From Bacteroidales bacterium (lineage in GTDB: Bacteria; Bacteroidota; Bacteroidia; Bacteroidales; S143-33): a DNA stretch of 6,619 bases. Every line of letters begins with the position of its first letter. Position 1 is the stretch's first letter. A program made the translations under genes and the position numbers. Below, piece after piece: positions 1-6,571 of this stretch. The notes under the pieces were generated by a model. It was given only the letters and a program-made list of their open reading frames with translations, was not told where the DNA came from and ran no database searches. The stretch covers positions 1 to 6,619 of the forward strand of contig JALWNS010000133.1 of the NCBI GenBank assembly GCA_027083655.1. Reading direction: 5' to 3'.

Positions 1-651
1 GAACTAATAACATACTCTTTACCATACATTAAGCCAGATGATACAGGTTGGCAAGCAATTGAAATGATGATAGAGTTTAAGGTTCTGCATCTCCCACTTA
101 TAGACAAAGGTCGATATATTACTTTGGTATCCGAAGATGATATCTACAATTACCAATTAGAAGATAGGCAGTTCAAAGATGTAAGACTAGAAATTTTTAG
201 ACCTTTAGTCTATCAAAACCAGAATATTTTTGATGTTTTTAACGTGCTAAGTAATATTAAAATAACTGTTCTGCCTGTCCTGGACAAGGATGATATTTTT
301 CTTGGATCAATCTTGATTAATGACCTAATTTTTAAAACAATAGACTTTTTTGGCCTGGCACAAGAAGGAGCCGTCTTGATACTAAAAGTAAAATACATCG
401 ATTATTCTATCACAATTATTGGCAATATCATTGAATCAAACAATGCTAAAATCATTAGTTTTTTCACAATACCTGAGGACGATACATACCAAAAGATTAT
501 AATCAAAGTCAATACTCCTGATGTTTTATCATTACTGGAAACGTTCGAACGTTATGACTACGAAGTAGAATCAGTACTTTTTGACGACCAGAAATACAAA
601 GACATTTACGAAGAGCGCTGGGATGCCCTAATGAAATATCTAAATATCTGA
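1..651 (+). CDS. CBS-pair and ACT-like domain protein, 5' end cut by window edge
   Basis: The frame is open from base 1 to the TGA at 649-651, giving 216 codons in the window. The ATG at 64 is internal: the 21 codons before it (ELITYSLPYIKPDDTGWQAI...) read as the normal start of a first CBS motif, so only a few residues should be missing. Residues of about 1-60 and 65-115 form two CBS motifs; the ends of their core strands are seen as VLHLPLID followed by SEDDIY, and ITVLPVLD followed by LINDLI. The last 95 or so residues alternate strand and helix like an ACT domain (ILKVKYIDYSI, then IIESNNAKIISFF), ending in DALMKYLNI. CBS pairs usually bind adenosine nucleotides; the role of this cytosolic family is not established. 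From memory, the gene normally sits beside nadK in Bacteroidota, but here a repressor gene follows. No strong terminator is visible after it. Confidence 0.88.
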   Translation, partial: ELITYSLPYIKPDDTGWQAIEMMIEFKVLHLPLIDKGRYITLVSEDDIYNYQLEDRQFKDVRLEIFRPLVYQNQNIFDVFNVLSNIKITVLPVLDKDDIFLGSILINDLIFKTIDFFGLAQEGAVLILKVKYIDYSITIIGNIIESNNAKIISFFTIPEDDTYQKIIIKVNTPDVLSLLETFERYDYEVESVLFDDQKYKDIYEERWDALMKYLNI

Positions 652-798
652 GCTTGGAGTACCATTAACACTAGTTGGCATTTTTAGAAAAATATATTTA
701 ATTGTCAATCAGCAACAACATTAATACCCTTAAAACTAATAAATCCTAAACCACAACTCTCATTAGAAATATTCCTCAAATGGGTGCAAAACAAAACT

Positions 799-830
799 TT
801 TGACAAAAATCATTGTGTATAATAAATGTA
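799..830 (+). promoter_or_regulatory. Candidate promoter of the repressor-exporter operon
   Basis: TTTG at 799-802 (within TTTTGACA) is followed 20 bases later by TAAATGTA at 823-830. This loosely fits the Bacteroidota primary sigma pattern TTTG - about 19-21 bp - TAnnTTTG. A TATAAT also occurs at 818-823, but it lies only 12 bp after TTGACA, too close for a normal -35/-10 pair. Transcription would start at about 836-842, right against the operator at 843-860. The surrounding DNA is so AT-rich that a chance match is possible. Confidence 0.35.
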
Positions 831-842
831 TTTATTATTTTA

Positions 843-860
843 TGACCGAACAGTCAGTCA
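843..860. promoter_or_regulatory. Probable TetR-family operator (18-bp imperfect palindrome)
   Basis: The sequence TGACCGAACAGTCAGTCA is an inverted repeat centred between 851 and 852. Its outer arms TGACnGA and TCnGTCA match perfectly over six of seven positions each. It ends six bases before the repressor ATG. Palindromes with GAC/GTC arms of this size are typical binding sites of AcrR/TetR-type repressors, which often bind as dimers just upstream of their own gene. The position at or just after the likely transcription start would let the bound repressor block the whole operon. Binding by the adjacent gene product is inferred. Confidence 0.65.
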
Positions 861-866
861 ATAAAT

Positions 867-1442
867 ATGCCCAGGTCAAAAAAAATATTAGAACAAATAA
901 AAAACGAAAAAAAGCAACAAATTTTACAGTCTGCACTTGAATTATTTGCCCGCAAAGGGTACCATGCAACCTCTGTTGACCAGATTGCCCAAAAAGCTAA
1001 AATCTCCAAAGGACTTATTTACAATTACTTCAAAAGCAAAAAAGATATACTTCTAACACTTGTAAACTCGCTTTTCGAACAAATGGACCTGGCATTGCCA
1101 CAAGTTAAGCCATCAAAACTAACTGAAGAAGACATCGAGCGGTATATACTTACATCAATGCAGGCACTGGAGCAAAATCCCCAGAATATAAAACTTTATT
1201 TCATGCTTTATATGCAACCTGACATTGAGGAATTAGTAAAACCACTGGTCGAAAACTATATCGATAAAATAGTAAACTTCCTTAGCCCCTATTACAAATC
1301 AAGAGGTATACACGAACCAAGGTCTCATATCTTATCACTAATTGCATCCCTTGATGGCTTATCTCTTCATTACATTTTACTACAATATCCTGAATACAAG
1401 GAAATTATCAAAACTATAATCCAAAAATTTGTATATATATGA
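867..1442 (+). CDS. TetR/AcrR-family transcriptional repressor
   Basis: This 191-residue protein has the usual TetR length. The N-terminal DNA-binding domain spans about residues 15-62: helix 1 (QQILQSALELFARKGY), then the helix-turn-helix SVDQIAQKAKISKGLIYNYF at 36-55, followed by KSKKDIL, all close to the family consensus. The remaining helical part (about 70-191) is the variable ligand-binding and dimerisation domain, with a SLIASLDGLSLHY segment seen in AcrR-like regulators. The start is set by the palindrome directly upstream and by the basic leader PRSKK. The stop TGA overlaps the next ATG as ATGA, implying translational coupling. As first gene of the exporter operon it most likely represses itself and the transporter, with release by an unknown hydrophobic ligand. 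The first 50 bases carry A runs of 8, 6 and 7. Confidence 0.93.
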   Translation: MPRSKKILEQIKNEKKQQILQSALELFARKGYHATSVDQIAQKAKISKGLIYNYFKSKKDILLTLVNSLFEQMDLALPQVKPSKLTEEDIERYILTSMQALEQNPQNIKLYFMLYMQPDIEELVKPLVENYIDKIVNFLSPYYKSRGIHEPRSHILSLIASLDGLSLHYILLQYPEYKEIIKTIIQKFVYI

Positions 1443-2200
1443 AAAGAGCAGTTACAATTCTATTTGCAACATTAATTCTCGAAGTAGCTTTCTGTCAAGA
1501 TGCCACAGACATAGTACACCGTGCTTATCTAAAAATGGAGGGACAGAGCCAGTATGCGCAAATGACTATGCAAGTAGTACGCCCCAAATGGACACGTACC
1601 GTTAGGTTTAAATTTGCATCCAAAGGTACTGATTATGCCCTTGTACTAATCACAGCTCCTGCCAAAGAGCAGGGCCAAACTTTTTTAATGGTAAAAAATC
1701 AGATGTGGATGTACAATCCCCGTGTCAATAGCTTGATAAAATTAGGTCCTTCTATGATGTCACAAGGTTGGATGGGGTCTGACTACTCAAACGATGAACT
1801 TATGAACGAAGGTTCTATAGTGGAAGATTACTCCCACTCTATTATAGGATCTGAACAAATAGGGGACCGTGACTGTTGGAAAATTGAACTTACTCCTAAC
1901 CAGGACAAAAATATTGTATGGGGCAAACAAATCTTATGGATAGACAAACGTGATTTTCTAATCCTTAAAGCCGAGCTATATGACGAAGATGGCTACTTAG
2001 TTAAAACACAACTGGCCTCGGATATAAAAAACATGCACGGTCGTACAATACCTACAAAATTTACAATAATACCCGAAGAAGAGCCACAGAACCAAACCAT
2101 TATAACAATAGAGGACATTAAATTTGATGTTAATATTCCAAATTCATTTTTCACTATACAAAATATGCGGCGCGGTATGAACATAAACTTTAATTTCTAA
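1439..2200 (+). CDS. Exported LolA-like outer-membrane lipoprotein-sorting protein
   Basis: The 253-residue product starts with a signal peptide: basic MKR, a hydrophobic core (about 5-18), and a likely signal peptidase I cut after AFC, leaving Q20 as first mature residue. The rest is beta-rich, as in LolA-like half-barrels that shield lipid chains in the periplasm. Hallmarks of the LolA_like family found with FtsX-type permeases are LITAPAKEQGQTFL (70-83), MWMYNPRVNSLIKLGPSMM (89-107) and WMGSDYSNDEL (111-121), then the strand-rich CWKIELTP and ILWIDKRDFLILKAELYDEDG. It probably accepts the substrate that the downstream ABC permeases extract from the inner membrane. The start overlaps the repressor stop by four bases. 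C19 preceded by VAF is a poor lipobox (F at -1), so a soluble periplasmic form is more likely than a lipoprotein. It is not LolA proper, which is shorter and differs in sequence. Confidence 0.85.
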   Translation: MKRAVTILFATLILEVAFCQDATDIVHRAYLKMEGQSQYAQMTMQVVRPKWTRTVRFKFASKGTDYALVLITAPAKEQGQTFLMVKNQMWMYNPRVNSLIKLGPSMMSQGWMGSDYSNDELMNEGSIVEDYSHSIIGSEQIGDRDCWKIELTPNQDKNIVWGKQILWIDKRDFLILKAELYDEDGYLVKTQLASDIKNMHGRTIPTKFTIIPEEEPQNQTIITIEDIKFDVNIPNSFFTIQNMRRGMNINFNF

Positions 2201-2213
2201 AATAACCTTAAAA

Positions 2214-3668
2214 ATGAAAGAGCTACTTAAAATAGCGTGGCGAAATCTATGGCGAAACAAGCGTCGAACAATAATTACAGCATCATCTGTTTTCTTTGCT
2301 ACACTCATTGCACTTATCATGCGTTCTTTCCAGCTTGGATTTTATAATTACACTATAAACTCTGTTATTGAACACTTTGTTGGCCATCTTCAGATACAGC
2401 AGACAGACTACCACAATAACCCCTCTATTGATAATGTACTGGAATTTTCTGACACCATAAAAAAAATTCTACAGAACAATGACCAGATTAAATTCTTTAT
2501 CCCCCGCCTTGAGAGTGGTGCTATGGCATCACACGGCACCAATTCTAAAGTTTGCGTTGTCATAGGGATAGATCCTATAAAAGAAAATAACTTCTCTGGT
2601 ATCTCAAGGCACTTAGCCCATTACAAAATAGACAATGCTAACATTGAAAAAATGAATTTCCTTCCTCCTGACCTACAGGTGCTAATAAAAAAAGCTAAAG
2701 GTTATTATGCTAATAAAAAAAAGCTAAAAGACATACTAATATACATGGATAAGGATTTCAACAAATACATTGACCAGATAGCATCAAACTCGCTATACAA
2801 AGGTCGTTATATAAAACCAGGGGACAACGAAATACTTGTAGCATGTGGACTTGCAGATTACCTTGAAGTTAACGTCGGAGACAGTATTATTCTTCTAGCT
2901 CAAGGCTATCATGGCTCTACTGCTATTGGTAAATACAGGGTTGCAGGCATTTTGGCCCTTCCTAGTCCATTAATGAACCGTACTTTTGTATATATGCCCA
3001 TTCATTTAGCTCAAGACTTTTTCTCTACATATGAAATCAGAAACACAGGAGATACTGCTCGCTTTGTAAGCTATATAGCCATTAATACAAAGTATGAAGC
3101 TAGTATACGTCCTAGAGATTACACCCCTATAGAACGTCTACAGGATAATTTACAAAAACAACTTCAAGGTAAAGATATTAAAGTCCTGGGCTGGAAACAA
3201 ATCAACAAAACACTTTACCAGCAAATACAAAGCGACAATATCAGTGGACAAATAATTCTCTTGGTCATATACATAATTATTGCCTTTGGAGTGTTTGGTA
3301 CTGTGTTGATGATGATGGCAGAACGACGCAAAGAATTTGGTATCATGTTGGCTATTGGCATGAGCCGGCGCAAACTCAAGCAAGTTGTAATCCTGGAAAT
3401 AATTATTCTTACACTTATGGGTATTATAGCGGCTATTATAGTAGCTTACCCTATAACAACTTATTTCCACTACCATCCTATTTATCTTGGTAATGAGATT
3501 GGGAAAGCTTACGAACAATTTAACTTTGAACCGTATATGCCTACGCAAAAGCCTGATATCTACTTTATCACACAGCCTGTAATAATTTTTATAATGATGA
3601 TGCTAACAAGCATTTATCCAATTATATATCTCTCTAAACTAAAAGTCTCAAATGCTCTAAGAAGTTAA
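2214..3668 (+). CDS. FtsX/MacB-type ABC transporter permease, first of the pair (LolC/LolE-like)
   Basis: The 484 residues show the four-helix type VII (MacB/LolCDE) layout. A cytosolic KIAWRNLWRNKRRT motif at 6-19 is followed by TM1 (about 20-38), a large periplasmic domain (about 40-340), TM2 (about 345-368), TM3 (about 390-414) and TM4 (about 450-473). The loop MMAERRKEFGIMLAIGMSRR (367-386) between TM2 and TM3 is the part that normally contacts the ATPase. Periplasmic landmarks are VVIGIDP (115-121) and EILVACGLADYLEVNVGDSI (206-225). Residues 150-200 form a lysine-rich, mostly helical insert absent from a minimal FtsX-type periplasmic domain. It resembles an insert in the next permease. 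The gene starts 13 bp after the LolA-like gene and ends 16 bp before its partner, so the two proteins probably form a heterodimer. The substrate is unknown, likely a lipid or lipoprotein. Confidence 0.9.
   Translation: MKELLKIAWRNLWRNKRRTIITASSVFFATLIALIMRSFQLGFYNYTINSVIEHFVGHLQIQQTDYHNNPSIDNVLEFSDTIKKILQNNDQIKFFIPRLESGAMASHGTNSKVCVVIGIDPIKENNFSGISRHLAHYKIDNANIEKMNFLPPDLQVLIKKAKGYYANKKKLKDILIYMDKDFNKYIDQIASNSLYKGRYIKPGDNEILVACGLADYLEVNVGDSIILLAQGYHGSTAIGKYRVAGILALPSPLMNRTFVYMPIHLAQDFFSTYEIRNTGDTARFVSYIAINTKYEASIRPRDYTPIERLQDNLQKQLQGKDIKVLGWKQINKTLYQQIQSDNISGQIILLVIYIIIAFGVFGTVLMMMAERRKEFGIMLAIGMSRRKLKQVVILEIIILTLMGIIAAIIVAYPITTYFHYHPIYLGNEIGKAYEQFNFEPYMPTQKPDIYFITQPVIIFIMMMLTSIYPIIYLSKLKVSNALRS
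2681..2730 (+). repeat. Imperfect direct repeat with A7 and A8 tracts inside the first permease gene
   Basis: GCTAAT, seven A and GCTAAAG (2681-2700) recurs 28 bp downstream as GCTAAT, eight A and GCTAAAAG (2709-2730). The copies are read in different frames (LIKKAKG and ANKKKLKD), so this is a DNA-level repeat and not a protein repeat. It lies inside the extra segment of the periplasmic domain. Confidence 0.8.
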
Positions 3669-3684
3669 TCAAAAATAGTCAAAA

Positions 3685-5118
3685 ATGATACTATCTATAG
3701 CCTGGAAAAATATATGGCGCAATAAAATCAGGAGTTTAATACTGATAGGAACAATAGCATTTGCACTGGCCGGGGCAATTTTTATATTGGGTATTATGGA
3801 GGGCTGGATGAAGGAGAGAAATATTAAAATTATAGAAACAGAACTAACACATATTCAAATACATAACCCCGACTTTGTTAACAACTTTAACATCAAAGAT
3901 ACAATCACAAACGGTAGCCAGATTTTATCCCAAATAAAAAAGTTAGATTTTATTGTAGCAACTGAAGGTAGACTAAAAGCTATGGGCATGGTTGCGTCCT
4001 CATACTCCTCACAAGGGGCAATAGTAGTGGGTATTGACCCCGCCAGGGATGCAGAAGCTACAAAAGTTTACAAATATTTAGCCGATTCTAACAGCAAATG
4101 GCTCGACCAGGTCAAACGCCAAAATGTAGTAATCATTGGCCTTAAAATGGCTAAAGACTTACAAATGGTTAATTATATAATAACCGAAACTACTTTACTA
4201 AAACTCAGAAACCTGCGGCTACCTAAATCTTTAATTACTAAATTAGATACACTTAAAGGGAAAAAATTCCATACAACCACTAAATTTTATAATGCTCTAG
4301 AACAGGTACTAACAGAAAAAGAATTTGATCAATATGCAGACCTAATAGCCAACTCCTGCCATAGCTATAAATTAGGCCGTAAAATAATAATTAGAATGCA
4401 GGATATTAACGGCAACGTTGTCGAAGAGGCTTTCAGAATTATTGGTGTATATGATACTGATAATGACATGTTTGACGGCATGTACCTTTTTGTGAAAAAA
4501 TCGTACCTCGAAAAGCTTCTCGACGTACCCCCCGGGACTGTCAATGAAATTGCGATTATAACAGATAATCAAAAGGAAATCGAGCACTATAAGGCTATAT
4601 TAAAGCAAAAATACCCGGACTTGCTAATCGAATCTATTTTCGACATGGATCCTACAATGCGGGTAATGACTTCGTTAATTTGGATATACTACGCTATTTT
4701 CGAAGCTTTCATATTGTTCGCATTATCTTTCGGCATTGTAAACACTATGCTAATGGCAGTTATGGAAAGAACAAAAGAATTGGGTATGCTGATGGCAATA
4801 GGCATGAATCGTAGGCGGATTTTCTCTATGATTATGAACGAATCTATCCTCCTGACACTCACCGGAGGGATTATAGGCATTATCATTGGATACTTCTTGG
4901 TACTTTATACTGGCCATACAGGTATTAACCTTAGCAAATATGCCCAACAAGGTATGGAAGCATTGGGATACTCAGCTATCATTTATCCACAAACATCTCC
5001 CATGCTAATTTTCGAAACAACTATTCTGGTTATAATAACAGGAATGCTTGCTGCCATTTATCCAGCTCTTAAAGCACTCAAATTAAAGCCTGCACAAGCA
5101 CTTCGCACTGATGTTTAA
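3685..5118 (+). CDS. FtsX/MacB-type ABC transporter permease, second of the pair (LolC/LolE-like)
   Basis: This 477-residue protein has the same design as its upstream neighbour but a clearly different sequence, as expected for a heterodimer partner. SIAWKNIWRNKIRS (4-17) precedes TM1 (about 18-38). The periplasmic domain covers about 40-330 and TM2-TM4 lie near 333-358, 384-408 and 440-463. The cytosolic coupling segment is MAVMERTKELGMLMAIGMNRR (357-377) and the tail LKLKPAQALR is typical of the family. Landmarks are AIVVGIDPARD (112-122), VVIIGLKMAKDLQM (148-161), RMQDINGNVV (237-246) and FRIIGVYDT (250-258). Residues 179-234 form an insert between the conserved LA..L helix and the strand that follows. 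Its anchors (LP, KG, FDQYADLIA, GR.I) match the insert of the first permease. It probably works with the ATPase two genes downstream. Confidence 0.9.
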   Translation: MILSIAWKNIWRNKIRSLILIGTIAFALAGAIFILGIMEGWMKERNIKIIETELTHIQIHNPDFVNNFNIKDTITNGSQILSQIKKLDFIVATEGRLKAMGMVASSYSSQGAIVVGIDPARDAEATKVYKYLADSNSKWLDQVKRQNVVIIGLKMAKDLQMVNYIITETTLLKLRNLRLPKSLITKLDTLKGKKFHTTTKFYNALEQVLTEKEFDQYADLIANSCHSYKLGRKIIIRMQDINGNVVEEAFRIIGVYDTDNDMFDGMYLFVKKSYLEKLLDVPPGTVNEIAIITDNQKEIEHYKAILKQKYPDLLIESIFDMDPTMRVMTSLIWIYYAIFEAFILFALSFGIVNTMLMAVMERTKELGMLMAIGMNRRRIFSMIMNESILLTLTGGIIGIIIGYFLVLYTGHTGINLSKYAQQGMEALGYSAIIYPQTSPMLIFETTILVIITGMLAAIYPALKALKLKPAQALRTDV

Positions 5119-5145
5119 AACTTAAATCTAAAAAACTATGCAACC

Positions 5146-5835
5146 ATGATACAATACGGTGAATACTCTAAAAGTACTGTCCAAAAAATCTTTATTATCT
5201 CGACCGAAATAATTATACTCTGGATATCATACATGATATTATTCCGTGGATGGGGCGAAAATGTCATAGATTGGTTAAATATTCCTCTAACAGAAGGAAA
5301 CCACCTCAGAAAATCCCTGCTTTTTGCTATGGAGATATTGGTTTTCCTGGCTTATCTATCTACTATCTTAGTTTTTATAAAACGAAAAATCTCATGGACA
5401 GAAGCACTGAACTTACCCTTTGCTTATGCTATATATTACATAGGTTTTGCCCTGCTTGGTTACAATAGTCAACAAGTGGTTAACTGGATAGATTTGCTTG
5501 GGGTAATACTCGTTATTTTTGGCTTGAGTTTACACTTTGTTGCAGAGCTAGAACTTCACCTATTCAAGAAGGATCCCCACAACAAAGGTAAACTTTTAAC
5601 TACTGGCTTATGGTCCCTTAGCCGTCATGTAAATTATTTTGCAGATCTTTTATGGGTAACTGGTTTTGCTCTTATCACAAGAAATTGGTGGTCTACTTTA
5701 GTAATTATTTTTCTGTTTGTTTTCTTTTATTTCTTCAATATTCCCATACAGGAAAAGTACTTATCTGAAAAATATAAGCAACAATTCCTGCAATACAAAC
5801 AAAAAACTAAATCTTTAATTCCATTTATTTTATAA
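5146..5835 (+). CDS. Integral membrane protein, DUF1295/ICMT-like (steroid-reductase/methyltransferase fold)
   Basis: The 229-residue protein has about five or six membrane segments (near 13-34, 57-78, 86-106, 112-132 and 165-199). Its C-terminal half carries the signature of the isoprenylcysteine carboxyl methyltransferase / DUF1295 / steroid 5-alpha-reductase group: GLWSLSRHVNYFAD (154-167), then after a hydrophobic stretch IPIQEKYLSEKYKQQFLQYK (199-218) and a final SLIPFI. In these enzymes the RHPxY and E-Y-L elements bind a nucleotide cofactor (SAM or NADPH) at the membrane face. Here the usual proline of RHPNYF is valine. The reaction cannot be told from sequence. It sits 27 bp after the second permease and 20 bp before the ATPase, so it is co-expressed with the exporter and may modify its lipid substrate. 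An out-of-frame ATG at 5138 opens a three-codon frame whose TGA overlaps the chosen ATG. Confidence 0.78.
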   Translation: MIQYGEYSKSTVQKIFIISTEIIILWISYMILFRGWGENVIDWLNIPLTEGNHLRKSLLFAMEILVFLAYLSTILVFIKRKISWTEALNLPFAYAIYYIGFALLGYNSQQVVNWIDLLGVILVIFGLSLHFVAELELHLFKKDPHNKGKLLTTGLWSLSRHVNYFADLLWVTGFALITRNWWSTLVIIFLFVFFYFFNIPIQEKYLSEKYKQQFLQYKQKTKSLIPFIL

Positions 5836-5855
5836 AAAACAAAAACGTATGAATT

Positions 5856-6542
5856 ATGGCTGTTATAGAAGTAAAAAACTTACATAAAATATATTGTGCA
5901 GGCGAAGTAGAGGTCCACGCTATAAGGGGTATAGATTTGAAGATCGAACAGGGTGAATTCACGGCAATAGTTGGTCCCTCAGGTTCTGGCAAGACTACAC
6001 TGCTAAACCTGATAGGGGGATTGGATGAGCCCACAGAAGGTATTATTATCATAGACGGTACAGACATAACAAAACTCAAAGACAACCAACTAATCGACTT
6101 CCGGCTGTGGAATATTGGCTTTGTCTTCCAGGCGTATAATCTAATACCTGTGCTTACTGCCAAAGAAAATATTGAATTCATAATGCACTTACAGGGTAAA
6201 AGCAAGGAAGAAAGAAACAGGCGTGCTATGGAGCTACTCAAAGAAGTCGGACTCGCAGACCGTGCCAATAGCCGTCCATCACAGCTCTCCGGCGGTCAGC
6301 AACAGCGTGTTGCAGTTGCCCGGGCTTTGGCTTCAAAGCCCAAGTTCGTCTTGGCTGACGAACCGACCGCCAATCTTGACTCAGTCGCAACAAAAAACTT
6401 ATTAGACCTTATGGAAAAGCTTAACCATGAAGAAAATATGACTTTTATCTTCTCTACTCATGATAGTCGCGTAATAGAAAAGGCCCACAGAATAGTACGC
6501 ATAGAAGATGGACGGATTGTTAAAGACGAAAAAGTGAAATAA
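5856..6542 (+). CDS. ABC transporter ATP-binding protein, LolD/MacB type
   Basis: The 228 residues are a complete stand-alone nucleotide-binding domain. Visible motifs are A-loop Y13, Walker A GPSGSGKT (40-47), Q-loop Q92, signature LSGGQ (144-148), Walker B FVLADE (164-169) with catalytic E169, D-loop NLDS (173-176) and switch H202 in STHD. No key residue is missing. The length and the sequence around NIGFVFQAYNLIPVLTAKENI place it in the LolD/MacB/FtsE branch that pairs with four-helix FtsX-type permeases. It should bind the cytosolic loops of the two permeases upstream and drive substrate extraction from the inner membrane to the periplasmic LolA-like carrier. It is separated from the permease genes by the ICMT-like gene. 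The start is the ATG giving MAVIEVKNLHKIY, a normal family N-terminus; another ATG at 5849 is out of frame and stops after 12 codons. Confidence 0.95.
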   Translation: MAVIEVKNLHKIYCAGEVEVHAIRGIDLKIEQGEFTAIVGPSGSGKTTLLNLIGGLDEPTEGIIIIDGTDITKLKDNQLIDFRLWNIGFVFQAYNLIPVLTAKENIEFIMHLQGKSKEERNRRAMELLKEVGLADRANSRPSQLSGGQQQRVAVARALASKPKFVLADEPTANLDSVATKNLLDLMEKLNHEENMTFIFSTHDSRVIEKAHRIVRIEDGRIVKDEKVK

Positions 6543-6553
6543 ATTAACACCCT

Positions 6554-6571
6554 GCTAATGTTCAAATTAGC
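6554..6571 (+). other. Small hairpin over the start of the last reading frame
   Basis: GCTAAT (6554-6559) and ATTAGC (6566-6571) are perfect inverted repeats around a six-base loop, GTTCAA. The stem begins 11 bases after the ATPase stop and contains the first two bases of the ATG at 6558. No T run follows, so it does not look like an intrinsic terminator. With mostly A-T pairs it is weak and may be chance. Confidence 0.35.

Noticed and set aside
660..698. Possible terminator after the CBS gene (AAC-ACTA-GTT followed by T-rich DNA)
   Set aside because: Only three strong pairs extended by wobble pairs; too weak to call a terminator.
3150..3548. 132-codon open frame on the minus strand
   Set aside because: It is a shadow of the first permease gene across its TM2-TM3 region; the composition looks random and no start context or neighbour supports it.
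3669..3686. Direct repeat TCAAAAAT twice between the permease genes
   Set aside because: Eight-base A-rich repeat in a 16-bp spacer; no partner structure, so no function can be supported.
5138..5149. Three-codon frame (ATG CAA CCA TGA) overlapping the ICMT-like start
   Set aside because: A similar out-of-frame ATG occurs before the ATPase (5849). Both are likely chance ATGs in A/T-rich leaders without ribosome-binding signals.
5200..5208. GACCGAA half-site resembling the operator arm inside the ICMT-like gene
   Set aside because: There is no second arm at the right distance, and it lies inside coding sequence; short matches like this are expected by chance.
5825..6268. 147-codon open frame on the minus strand
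   Set aside because: It lies opposite the ATPase gene, which has all catalytic motifs intact. Its serine- and proline-rich translation matches no protein family I recognise.
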